Below are positions 17,648 to 25,164 of a stretch of 64,000 bases of DNA, one piece after another. Source of the stretch: Actinobacteria bacterium OK074 (lineage in GTDB: Bacteria > Actinomycetota > Actinomycetes > Streptomycetales > Streptomycetaceae); assembly GCA_001298575.1 (NCBI GenBank), contig LJCV01000110.1:1-64000 (forward strand). Direction: 5' to 3'. The notes under the pieces were generated by a model that searched no databases, was not told the origin of the DNA, and saw nothing but the letters and a program-made list of their open reading frames with translations. The position numbers were made by a program, and so were the translations under genes. How positions within the stretch are numbered: the first letter of the stretch is position 1; each line of letters starts with the position of its first letter.

Positions 17648-19063
17648 ATGTCGTCTCGTCCCGCACCCGTCGACCTCGTCGTACGCGGCGGCACCGTGGT
17701 GAACGCCGACTGGCAGGGCGCCGCGGACGTCCTGGTCGGCGGCGGAAAGGTGCTCGGGGTGGTGGAACCGGGCGCCTACCGCGCCGTGCAGGCGCCCGGC
17801 ACCACCGAGATCGACGCCTCCGGGCGCCTGGTGCTGCCCGGCGGCGTGGACCCGCACTGCCATGTCGGCTTCACCTCCGGGGAGTTCACCTCGCTGGACG
17901 ACTACCGGCAGGCGACCACGGCGGCGGTCTTCGGCGGGACGACGACGATCGTGGACTTCGCGATCCCGCGCCCCGGCGAGCACCCGGCCGACGTGGCGGC
18001 GGCCCAACGCGCCAAGGCGGAACAGGGGTTGTGCGACAGCGCGCTGCACGCGTGCGTGGTCGAGTGGGACGACACCGTGCCGGAGCAGCTGCGGTCGCTG
18101 ACGTCCGACGGCATCGTCACGGTGAAGATGTTCACCACCTACCGCGGCGAGACGATGGCCGACGAGAAGACCATCCTGAACGTGATGACGACGCTGCGGG
18201 ACCTGGGCGGCATGGTGGTCATCCACTGCGAGGCCGACCACATCATCGCGGACACCCAGGAGCGCGGCGAGGCGGCCGGGTCGATCAGTGCGTGCCATCA
18301 CGCCGGTACGCGGCCGGAGTTGGCGGAGAACGCGTCGGTCGCCGAGATCCTCGCCATCGCGGAGTCGGTGTCGGCCCCGGTGTACTTCGTCCACCAGTCG
18401 ACCCCGGAGGCGGTGGACCTGGTGGCGCGCGCCCGGGGCCGCGGGGTGCGGGCGTTCACCGAGACGGTGGCGCACCACCTGGTGCTGGACGACACGGTGT
18501 ACGGCGGCCCGCACCCCGAACGCTTCGTGTGCTGCCCGCCGTTGCGGGACGCGGGCACCGTGGCCGGGCTGCGCTCGCGCGTATCGATGGGCCAGGTCGC
18601 GACGATCGGCAGCGACCACTGCTGCTACGACACCGCCCAGAAGGAGTCGACCAGCCACGACGTGCGGGCGATGCCCAACGGACTGCCGGGCGTGGAGACC
18701 CGGATGCCGGTGATCTTCAGCGAGTTGGTGGCCAGGGGCGGGCTCCCGGTGGGCCGCTTCGTGGAGCTGATGTGCGCCAACCCGGCCCGGCTGAACGGCC
18801 TTTACCCCCGCAAGGGAGTCATCGCGCCGGGCGCGGACGCGGACCTGGTGGTCTGGGACCCCGCCACCACCCGGACCGTCCGCAGCACGGCCCTGCACAT
18901 GGCCACGGACTACACCCCCTACGAGGGCATGGAGGTCACCGGCTGGCCGGAGACGGTCGTGGTGGCCGGCCGCCCGGTGGTGGAACAGGGCCGCCTCATC
19001 GACTCGGAGGCCCGGGGACGGCACGTCCGCTCGGGCCCGCTGAGCCGATCCCTGGTGTGCTGA
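17648..19063 (+). CDS. Dihydropyrimidinase / hydantoinase
   Basis: About 471 aa amidohydrolase that opens cyclic ureides (dihydropyrimidines, hydantoins) to N-carbamoyl amino acids. Seen: LPGGVDPHCHVGF (metal HxH), TVKMFTTYRG (the Lys that is carbamylated to bridge two metals), MVVIHCEAD, VYFVHQST and IGSDHCCYD (metal Asp), with LYPRKGVIAPGADADLVVWDP near the end. GGAGG lies 5 nt before ATG 17648. Last gene of the LacI-linked run. Hydrolysing a ureide next to an imino-acid dehydrogenase suggests joint breakdown of one nitrogen heterocycle. Confidence 0.9.
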   Translation: MSSRPAPVDLVVRGGTVVNADWQGAADVLVGGGKVLGVVEPGAYRAVQAPGTTEIDASGRLVLPGGVDPHCHVGFTSGEFTSLDDYRQATTAAVFGGTTTIVDFAIPRPGEHPADVAAAQRAKAEQGLCDSALHACVVEWDDTVPEQLRSLTSDGIVTVKMFTTYRGETMADEKTILNVMTTLRDLGGMVVIHCEADHIIADTQERGEAAGSISACHHAGTRPELAENASVAEILAIAESVSAPVYFVHQSTPEAVDLVARARGRGVRAFTETVAHHLVLDDTVYGGPHPERFVCCPPLRDAGTVAGLRSRVSMGQVATIGSDHCCYDTAQKESTSHDVRAMPNGLPGVETRMPVIFSELVARGGLPVGRFVELMCANPARLNGLYPRKGVIAPGADADLVVWDPATTRTVRSTALHMATDYTPYEGMEVTGWPETVVVAGRPVVEQGRLIDSEARGRHVRSGPLSRSLVC

Positions 19064-19205
19064 ACGCCGTTGTACCGAAGGGTGGTTCGGTGATCGCCGC
19101 ACGGCGGAAATGAGGGAAACCCTGAGAGGGTGCGCCGGGGTTGGGTTAGATTCGTGTTCCCGTGGGTGCGAACTGACGTACGGCGAAGACCACTTCGGGG
19201 GATCT

Positions 19206-20966
19206 GTGTCACAACAGCGGCCGGTGCCAACGGGCCCGGCATCGGACGAGGCCGCCGCCCTGCGGCAGACCGGTGCCGTACCCCTGCGCCTCGGCGACCC
19301 CGAACAGGTCGGCCCGTACGTGCCGTTGGCGCTGCTCGGCAGTGGTGGCATGGGGCGGGTCTACCTGGCCCGCCCGGTGGACCACAGCCCCGGTCTGGTC
19401 GCGGTGAAGGTGATCCGGCCGGAGTACGCGGACGACCCCCGCTTCCGGCGCCGGTTCGAGCGCGAGGCGTCGGTGCACGACCGCGTCCGCACCCGGCACA
19501 CCCCACGCCTGTGCGGCACCGGCTTCCGCGACGAACTCCTGTGGATGGCAACGGAGTACCTACCCGGCCTCGACCTCGCCGACGCCGTACAGGAGGACGG
19601 CGCCCTGACGACGGCGACGGTCTGGCTGCTGACGGCGGAGCTGGGGCAGGCGCTCGCCGACCTCGCCGCCGCGGGCATCGTGCACCGCGATCTGAAGCCG
19701 TCCAACGTCCTGTTGTCCGCGCGCGGCGCGCACGTGATCGACTTCGGCATCTCGACGGCCGTGGACGCGAGCGCGATCACCGGCACCGGCAACCGGGTCG
19801 GCACCCCCGCCTACATGTCCCCCGAGCACCTGCGCACGGGCACCTCCACCACGGCCTCCGACGTGTTCTCGCTGGCCGGAACGCTGATCTACGCGGCCAC
19901 CGGGCGCGCTCCGTTCGGCGACGGCACCGGCGTCGACGTCATGCACCGGGTGGCCTTCGAGGAACCGAACGCGACCCTGCTCGGCGAACTCACCGCCGCG
20001 GACCCGGCCTTGGGCGCCCTCCTCTCCACCTGCCTGGCCAAGGAGCCCGAACGACGGCCCACGCCACAGGACTTGGTCAACACGGCCACGGCGTACGCGG
20101 ATCCGGCGGCCGTCTACTGGCCGGAACCACTGGGCACCAAGGTGCGGGCCCGGCAACAGGCGTACGAAACACTCCAACTGGGCGTGCGGGGAACGGGGTT
20201 GGGCGCGCGGCAGGAGTCCCCCCGGGAAGCGGGGCAACAGAAGGAGAGCCAAGAGGCGACACCGCCCCACCCCACTCCGACAGCCACTCCCACGACCGTC
20301 CCGTCCCCGTCCCCCGGCCACCGCCGCCTCACCGCCGCCTGGACGCGCCGCAAGCGCCTGCTGGCCGTCGCCGCGAGCATCGCCCTGTGCGCGACGGTCG
20401 CCGGCATCGTCGTCCTCACCCGCCAGGACTCCCCGGCCACCGCGTACGCCCCGGGCGCCGGTACGGCAACTACCGCCGCCCCGGCCCCCGGTGGCGCCGC
20501 CGGACGTCCGACGCCTGGCCCCTCGGACGGCGGGCCGGCGGAAGGCACCTCGGACGAGCGCGGCACCGCAACCGCGCCCACCGACACCGGCCCCACCGTC
20601 GACGACGGCACCAGCCCGAGCAACGGCGCGTCCCAACCCCCGGCCGCCGTCCCCGGCACCCCCGCCGACGCCACCACTCCCCCCACGGGCACCGACCCCT
20701 CCGAACCCGCGACCCCTCCCTGGATCGCCAACTGCACGTACTACTCCGGCAACGGCCGCACCGGCGAGGGAGACACCGGCAAGCGCGTGGTGCAGGTGCA
20801 GTGCATCCTGACGAACCGCGGTTACGACATCGGATCCGACGGCGTGGACGGGGAGTTCGGCCCCGCGACGGACTCCGCGGTGCGTGCCTTCCAGACCGAC
20901 AGGGACCTGACCGTCGACGGCGTCGTGGGCCACGACACGTGGGTCTCCCTGCGCGACACGGTGTGA
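19206..20966 (+). CDS. Serine/threonine protein kinase with extracellular peptidoglycan-binding domain
   Basis: About 586 aa PknB-type sensor kinase. Kinase domain residues about 35-300: LLGSGGMGRVYLA (P-loop), LVAVKVIRPEY (ATP Lys), IVHRDLKPSNVLL (catalytic loop), HVIDFGIST (DFG), GTPAYMSPEHL (P+1). All key residues are present, so it should be active. A juxtamembrane stretch leads to one helix (KRLLAVAASIALCATVAGIVVLTR, about 383-406), a long Pro/Thr/Ala-rich linker, then a peptidoglycan-binding fold at the C-terminus (VDGEFGPATDSAVRAFQTDRDLTVDGVVG). It likely senses cell-wall fragments outside and phosphorylates targets inside. GTG 19206 chosen after GGGGGA. A TAGATT box at about 19146 is a possible -10. 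Confidence 0.9.
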   Translation: MSQQRPVPTGPASDEAAALRQTGAVPLRLGDPEQVGPYVPLALLGSGGMGRVYLARPVDHSPGLVAVKVIRPEYADDPRFRRRFEREASVHDRVRTRHTPRLCGTGFRDELLWMATEYLPGLDLADAVQEDGALTTATVWLLTAELGQALADLAAAGIVHRDLKPSNVLLSARGAHVIDFGISTAVDASAITGTGNRVGTPAYMSPEHLRTGTSTTASDVFSLAGTLIYAATGRAPFGDGTGVDVMHRVAFEEPNATLLGELTAADPALGALLSTCLAKEPERRPTPQDLVNTATAYADPAAVYWPEPLGTKVRARQQAYETLQLGVRGTGLGARQESPREAGQQKESQEATPPHPTPTATPTTVPSPSPGHRRLTAAWTRRKRLLAVAASIALCATVAGIVVLTRQDSPATAYAPGAGTATTAAPAPGGAAGRPTPGPSDGGPAEGTSDERGTATAPTDTGPTVDDGTSPSNGASQPPAAVPGTPADATTPPTGTDPSEPATPPWIANCTYYSGNGRTGEGDTGKRVVQVQCILTNRGYDIGSDGVDGEFGPATDSAVRAFQTDRDLTVDGVVGHDTWVSLRDTV

Positions 20967-21137
20967 CACCTCACGCGACGGAGCGCCTGCGCCGGACCGC
21001 CGCTGTGGTCGGAGAATTCAACCCGACGGCGATACGAGCCCCAACTTGTAGGCGATGATGACCGGGTCGGCGCCGGGGCCCCGCTCTACCGGACCAGGAA
21101 GCCCGACGTCCCCTCCCCGCATCTGGTCGTCTACTTC

Positions 21138-21545
21138 GTGGTCCTGGACGAGACCCGGTGCCAACTCCTCCTCGTCGCCCACCGCAAGGCGGGCCTCTGG
21201 CTGCCCACCGGTGGCCACGTCGAGCCGCTGGAGGACCCGTGGGACACGGTCGCCCGCGAGTGCCGCGAGGAGCTGCGGATCGAGGCCGTCCCGTCGACGG
21301 TCTCCGGCACCCGCCCGCTCTTCCTCACCGTCACGCGGACCCGCGGACACGGCCAACACACCGACGTATCACTGTGGTTCGTCCTGCGCGCGCCCGTCGA
21401 CGCCGTCACCTCGTACGACGACGAGGAGTTCACGGCGGTCACGTGGCTCTCCCCGCGACAGATCCTCGACACGCCCGGCGACACGCTCGATCCGCACATG
21501 CATCGGTTCACGCGCAAACTGGGGGCGTGTCTCGGGGAGTTGTGA
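21138..21545 (+). CDS. NUDIX hydrolase, 5' end unclear
   Basis: Pyrophosphohydrolase of nucleoside-diphosphate derivatives. The Nudix box is GGHVEPLEDPWDTVARECREELRIE (the G-x5-E-x7-REx2EE pattern). GTG 21138 falls inside what looks like the first beta strand (HLVVYFVVLDET). The same frame continues upstream with a plausible N-terminus (LYRTRKPDVPSPHLVV) but no ATG, GTG or TTG back to about 21003, while ATGATG at 21055-21060 is in another frame. Either a one-base frameshift lies in the GC run near 21070-21085 or the start is unusual. About 135 aa as given, probably about 160 aa in truth. Confidence 0.75.
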   Translation: MVLDETRCQLLLVAHRKAGLWLPTGGHVEPLEDPWDTVARECREELRIEAVPSTVSGTRPLFLTVTRTRGHGQHTDVSLWFVLRAPVDAVTSYDDEEFTAVTWLSPRQILDTPGDTLDPHMHRFTRKLGACLGEL

Positions 21546-21565
21546 GCGTCGCCGCGGAGAAGCGG

Positions 21566-21922
21566 TCAGCGGCGCGCCAGTTGCCTCTCACCCGCCGTAC
21601 CGGGCCGGTAGGGCAGGCCGTAGTGCTTGAAGATCGCTTCCTCCCGCTCGGCGGGCAGTATGTCGTCGGTGCCGATCGAAGGAGCCTGCTTCACCAGTGC
21701 TTTGGCATAGCCGACCTTGACGTAGTCCGGGCCGACGATCGCGTCGTCGAGGGGGACGAAGATCAGGCGGTGCCGGGTGGGCAGCCCGGCCCGTACGGTG
21801 GCCATGGCCGGCTCGTCGGTGGTGGTGTCCACGTAGACCGCTTCGAGCACACCGATCTTGTGCGACTCGGCGTCGACGACGTCGCGGTCGCGCCACTCCC
21901 GGACATCGGCAGCGTGAATCAT
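21566..21922 (-). CDS. PRC-barrel domain protein
   Basis: About 118 aa. Seen: REWRDRDVVDAESHKIGVLEAVYVDTTTDEPAMATVRAG, the usual PRC-barrel strand-turn pattern found in ribosome-maturation and photosynthetic-reaction-centre H proteins and in many small actinomycete stress proteins. GGAAGGAAGG precedes the ATG at 21922. It ends 20 bp from the convergent NUDIX gene. Function unknown; a protein-interaction or small-ligand role is usual. Confidence 0.82.
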   Translation of the reverse strand: MIHAADVREWRDRDVVDAESHKIGVLEAVYVDTTTDEPAMATVRAGLPTRHRLIFVPLDDAIVGPDYVKVGYAKALVKQAPSIGTDDILPAEREEAIFKHYGLPYRPGTAGERQLARR

Positions 21923-21949
21923 GGCCTTCCTTCCCTTTCCGGATCCCAC

Positions 21950-22016
21950 ACGGCTGTTGGTTCCGCACGGCTGGTCGTTCCGCGCGGTTGTTGGTTCCGC
22001 GCGGCTGGTCATTCCG
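21950..22016. repeat. Degenerate 17-bp tandem repeat, about four units
   Basis: Units of the form CGG(C/T)TG(G/T)T(C/G)(G/A)TTCCGC(A/G) follow each other upstream of the PRC-barrel gene and into the end of the ANTAR gene. All units share a TTCCG core. May be simple-repeat noise or a repeated regulatory half-site. Confidence 0.55.
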
Positions 22017-22344
22017 GACGTCCCGTTCCGGACGGTCCGTCCGACGTTCGCGAGTCGCACCCCGGGACTTCCGCGTAGAGCCGCCGCAGCGCGTGCCGCA
22101 ACGCCCGCCGCATCGGCCGCGGGAGCGGCTTTCCCTCCCAGGCGGCGACCATGGCCGCGGCCACCTCCGGGAGCTTGGTGTCGCACCGCGCCGAGACGTC
22201 CCCCAGCAGGCCCCGGGCCACCCCCCAGCGACAGGGGGCCAGGACCATCACCATGCCGCACGCCTGATCGACGACCGCACGGCCGGCCAGCGCCCGCCGC
22301 AACCGATCGATCTCGGCGTGCAGCGCGACGACGTCCTCACTCAC
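22009..22344 (-). CDS. ANTAR domain RNA-binding antiterminator-like protein
   Basis: About 111 aa from GTG 22344. Seen: [26 protein letters not shown], then LLGDVSARCDTKLPEVAAAMVAA, the helical ANTAR pattern (residues about 8-65) that binds RNA hairpins to control termination. A GGGGAA lies just before the GTG; an alternative GTG at 22429 would add 28 residues of low similarity. No REC, GAF or PAS sensor domain is attached. The next 214 bp upstream hold no gene. Confidence 0.72.
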   Translation of the reverse strand: MSEDVVALHAEIDRLRRALAGRAVVDQACGMVMVLAPCRWGVARGLLGDVSARCDTKLPEVAAAMVAAWEGKPLPRPMRRALRHALRRLYAEVPGCDSRTSDGPSGTGRPE

Positions 22345-22558
22345 CGGATTCCCCGCCGGACTCGCCGGATTCCCCACCGACGCCTCGGACTTCAGCCCCC
22401 ACCAGTCCTCCGGGAGCACGGGTGCACGGTTGTGCGCGGCATGGCATACCTCTCGACGATTTCGACGCGTCCGGCCGAGCCGAAGCCCGTCCCGGAACCT
22501 CTGACTGCCCGTCCGCCCGGGCCTGTCCGCCCGGGCCCGTCCGGGACCGCCGCACGGC

Positions 22559-22864
22559 TCACCCACGGTTTTCGCGGTCCCGCTCCCGCCGGTTCTCGCG
22601 CCTCCAGCGCGCCCGGTGCTGACGGTTGTAGCGCCGGTCCCAGCGGTCGCGACGCTCCCGGTAGTCCTGATAGTCCTGGTAGTCCCCAGAGCCTGGCCCA
22701 GGACCGGAACCGGCGCCGGAGCCACGGCCGCTTCCGCCCCCACCCCAACGACCGCGGCGGCGAGTGGCACCGAAGACCAGTACGGCCGCGGCCACCCACC
22801 AGAGGGGATTGAGGAAGCCGAGGCCGAACAGAACCAGGATCAGGACGAGTAGCAGGACGAACAC
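22559..22864 (-). CDS. Small hydrophobic membrane protein with charged tail
   Basis: About 101 aa from GTG 22864, which has GGGGAGG seven bases upstream. Residues 1-35 form two close hydrophobic segments (VFVLLLVLILVLFGLGF, then LWWVAAAVLVFG), followed by a Gly/Ser-rich linker, three DYQ/DYR repeats and an Arg/Asp/Glu-rich tail. It resembles the short hydrophobic proteins widespread in Streptomyces, but the tail is longer and repetitive. Function unknown. A similar LWWVAA...GR segment is encoded on the opposite strand at 23507. Confidence 0.65.
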   Translation of the reverse strand: MFVLLLVLILVLFGLGFLNPLWWVAAAVLVFGATRRRGRWGGGGSGRGSGAGSGPGPGSGDYQDYQDYRERRDRWDRRYNRQHRARWRRENRRERDRENRG

Positions 22865-23287
22865 GGCGGCCTCCCCGGAGCGGAGCGAGACATCGCTGCC
22901 GGGGGCCGGGGCCTGTGCTGACAGCGTAGTCCTGCTCAGGGGCCACGGATAGCGTCCCACGTCAGCGTCCCGCACCAGCACCGAATGGCCGCTTGACAAC
23001 TGTTCAGGGGGCGCGGCAAGGGCTAGCGTGCAGAGTGCGGCCCGGGCCCCCGGCAGCGTCGATCACCTCTCGCGCTCCTTCGGGGGCGCACCTGGCGCAT
23101 CAGTGCCGGAGCTGCCCCGCCGCCCACGGACCACCACCCACGGGCCACCGCTCACGGGCCACGGGCCTCTCCGCACTCGCTGTCGCCGCGCGATCCCGGC
23201 GCGGCTTCGATGCGGATGCGCCCCATGCGGGCATCCCTCCCCCTTGCTGCCCGCCGCGTCGCACGCAGTCACCAACAGGTGGTGCAC
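22865..23287. other. Divergent intergenic region, no gene seen
   Basis: About 420 bp between two divergent small membrane-protein genes. A TTGACA at 22993-22998 and a CTAGCGT at about 23024-23030 are promoter-like, but their spacing (about 25 bp) is too long for a standard promoter. GC-rich; no hairpin or RNA gene recognised. Confidence 0.4.
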
Positions 23288-23500
23288 ATGTACGCCCTGA
23301 TCGTTCCGGCAGCGGCTCCGCTGGTTCTCCTCGCCACGGTGATGGGTCTGTCCTGGTGGGAGGACCGCATCCTCCCCTCATCGCGGGCCGAGCCCGTCGA
23401 AGCTTCCAGCGAGGTCCCGTCGGCCCCGGCGGCCCCGGCCCCGCTCTCCGAACTCCCCCGTGCCGACACCGCGTTGACAGGGGAGGCCGCCGGACTTTGA
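23288..23500 (+). CDS. Small single-pass membrane protein, unknown function
   Basis: About 70 aa. One N-terminal hydrophobic helix (YALIVPAAAPLVLLATVMGL, residues 2-21), then WWEDRILP and a Pro/Ala/Glu-rich tail. Similar short proteins with a membrane helix followed by a WWED/RYED-like motif are common in Streptomyces as hypotheticals. GTG 23282 is an alternative start. Ribosome-binding sequence is weak (GGTGG). Confidence 0.55.
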   Translation: MYALIVPAAAPLVLLATVMGLSWWEDRILPSSRAEPVEASSEVPSAPAAPAPLSELPRADTALTGEAAGL

Positions 23501-23506
23501 CCCACC

Positions 23507-24199
23507 ATGCAGGCCCTCTGGTGGGTCGCCGCCGTCCTCCTGGCCGTCCGGACCGTCGGCTTCGGCACGCGCGGGCGCGGCAGTGGCAACGGCAGTGGCA
23601 GTGGCAGTGGCAACGGCAACGGCAGCCGCCGCCGGTACGGCCGCGGTCGCAGGCAGTCCGCACCGGTCGCTCTCCCGCCCACGGCCAACGGCGCCCGGTA
23701 CGGCAGTCGCGCGGGAGCCCGCCCCGCCCCGCAGGAAGCACGGCCGCGCCGACCCGGATCTCACTCGGCGGCACCGTCGGATTCGCTCACGGCCCCGCCG
23801 CCCGACGCCCCTGACGACGCCGAAGTCCCGCTACTGGAGCTGGATTTGGAGTTGGAGCTGGAGTTGGCACCGGGGCTGGTACCGGCACTGGATCCGGGGT
23901 CGGAACCCGTGTCCGGTGCCGTGGTCGCGTCCGGCGTGGCGGAACCCCCCGTCGGCGACCCCACGCCACTGGACGCACCCGGCGTCGGTGTCCGGCTGCC
24001 GACCGGCCCAGGGGTACCGGCAGAGCCACCGCCCACCGAAGTCCCCCTGCCCGGCTCGTTCTTGACGACGGCCGCCACCGGCTTCCCCATGACCAGCTCC
24101 ACCGTGGTCAGCGTGCCCATCGCCAGGGCGAACACCAGGCCCGTCGCCAGCGCGTACTTCTTCCAGTTGATGGTTCTGCGGACCGAGCCACCGCGGTAG
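23507..24199 (+). CDS. Doubtful ORF with a plausible small membrane-protein start
   Basis: Starts 6 bp after the previous stop. Residues 1-25 (MQALWWVAAVLLAVRTVGFG) look like a real hydrophobic segment and resemble the LWWVAAAVLVFG segment encoded at 22559-22864. A Gly/Ser/Asn repeat tract follows (23577-23625). Beyond about 23760 the frame runs antisense through a better-supported reverse gene and is probably not real protein. Either a short gene whose stop was lost or a chance frame. Confidence 0.3.
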   Translation: MQALWWVAAVLLAVRTVGFGTRGRGSGNGSGSGSGNGNGSRRRYGRGRRQSAPVALPPTANGARYGSRAGARPAPQEARPRRPGSHSAAPSDSLTAPPPDAPDDAEVPLLELDLELELELAPGLVPALDPGSEPVSGAVVASGVAEPPVGDPTPLDAPGVGVRLPTGPGVPAEPPPTEVPLPGSFLTTAATGFPMTSSTVVSVPIARANTRPVASAYFFQLMVLRTEPPR

Positions 24200-24582
24200 G
24201 TGGTGACCGACTCGCCTTCGGGGGGCGTGCAGGGCGGTATCGAGTCGGCAGCCGAAGCGGTCGCCGGTGGGCCGAACGCCGCCCGGGCATCCGCACGGTT
24301 TCCCGCCCGTCGCTCGCCCGGCGTCCTGCGCACGCCGACCGGCGGCACCCGGCTGCGGATCCCCTCGCCCGTCCGCCGGAAGGCATGCGAGAAGACCGCC
24401 GCGCCGGTGGTCGCGCTGGTACTGACCACGGCGGCGCCGATGAGCGTCCCGGTCACCCCCAGCAGGGATGCCAGCACCGCGCCCACCACGGTCGCGAGCG
24501 CGCTCGCCACCACCTGCACGGCGGTCAGGTCCAGCACCTTGCGCTTCGGCTCCGGTTCCGCCACGTCTCGAAGACTCTCCAT
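23761..24582 (-). CDS. Membrane protein with three hydrophobic helices and a Ser/Gly-rich tail
   Basis: About 273 aa from ATG 24582, with AAGGG upstream (GTG 24588 is a two-codon alternative). Two N-terminal helices (VQVVASALATVVGAVLASLLGV and LIGAAVVSTSATTGAAVFSHAF), a basic, Pro-rich middle, a third helix (ALATGLVFALAMGTLTTVELVMG, about 144-166), then a long extracellular-type Gly/Ser/Thr/Pro tail. This pattern is recurrent among Streptomyces hypotheticals. Function unknown; topology suggests a membrane anchor with an exposed tail. Confidence 0.7.
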   Translation of the reverse strand: MESLRDVAEPEPKRKVLDLTAVQVVASALATVVGAVLASLLGVTGTLIGAAVVSTSATTGAAVFSHAFRRTGEGIRSRVPPVGVRRTPGERRAGNRADARAAFGPPATASAADSIPPCTPPEGESVTTYRGGSVRRTINWKKYALATGLVFALAMGTLTTVELVMGKPVAAVVKNEPGRGTSVGGGSAGTPGPVGSRTPTPGASSGVGSPTGGSATPDATTAPDTGSDPGSSAGTSPGANSSSNSKSSSSSGTSASSGASGGGAVSESDGAAE

Positions 24583-24877
24583 CAACACCCTTGCTGGTTA
24601 CGGACCCCGACAGCCGTGGATGCCACCTCCCCGTGGATGGAACTGCGCGCACCCAACGAGAACGGACCGGGCAGGCGGGCCGACCGGGTCCGCCGCAACA
24701 GAGGCATGTGAGGCTCCTTCAGCGGCGCCGAAGGTTCAACGGCACGACTGCCCAGCCGACGGTGTTTCAACTGCGACCGGGGCACGCAACCAGTGACCGC
24801 GGTCGGTGCCCTGTCGACAAAGCGGCGGGACGGCGAGGCCGCACCGAACGCGACCCGCGGCAGAAGGGCTTCTTCGG

Positions 24878-24913
24878 CGGCTACGGGACGTTGTACGGCT
24901 ACGGGACGTTGTG
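24878..24913. repeat. 18-bp tandem duplication at the end of the PG-binding remnant
   Basis: CGGCTACGGGACGTTGT(A/G) occurs twice back to back (24878-24895, 24896-24913). It covers the stop codon of the peptidoglycan-binding remnant on the reverse strand. Confidence 0.8.
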
Positions 24914-25027
24914 CAGCGCCGCCCAGGTCGCCGGCCCCACGATCCCGTCCACCGGCAACCCCTGCGACGCCTGGAACGAGAGCAGGGCCGCCCGGGTGGC
25001 CGGGCCCCCGACGCCGTTCTCCGAGAG
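24899..25027 (-). pseudogene. Remnant of a peptidoglycan-binding (PG_binding_1) domain
   Basis: The reverse strand from 25027 to the TAG at 24899 encodes about 42 residues with the motifs NGVGGPATRAALLSFQ and GLPVDGIVGPATWAAL, the second half of a PG_binding_1 repeat. Upstream in frame the sequence becomes Cys/Leu-rich low complexity (TGTCTC units) and meets a stop near 25110, with no start codon. The rest of the gene has been lost. It resembles the C-terminal domain of the kinase at 19206 but is not identical. Confidence 0.7.
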
Positions 25028-25090
25028 ACGGAGACAGAGACAGGGGCAGGACGGTGCCGCACAGCACCGCCCTGCCCCTACCGATACCGA

Positions 25091-25164
25091 CTGCCTGCCT
25101 ACCTGCTCGCCTGCCTACCTGCTCGCCTGCCTACCTACTCGCCTACCTGCCTGCCTGCTTACTG
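25091..25164. repeat. Degenerate 16-bp tandem repeat (CTGCCTACCTGCTCGC)
   Basis: About four to five units, two nearly perfect (about 25097-25128), then shorter variants (CTACCTACTCGC, CTACCTGCCTGC). It lies between the PG-binding remnant and the flotillin gene and runs up to that gene's stop. Likely slippage-prone. Confidence 0.75.

Noticed and set aside
25091..25164. CRISPR-like array
   Set aside because: Units are contiguous without spacers; it is a simple tandem repeat.
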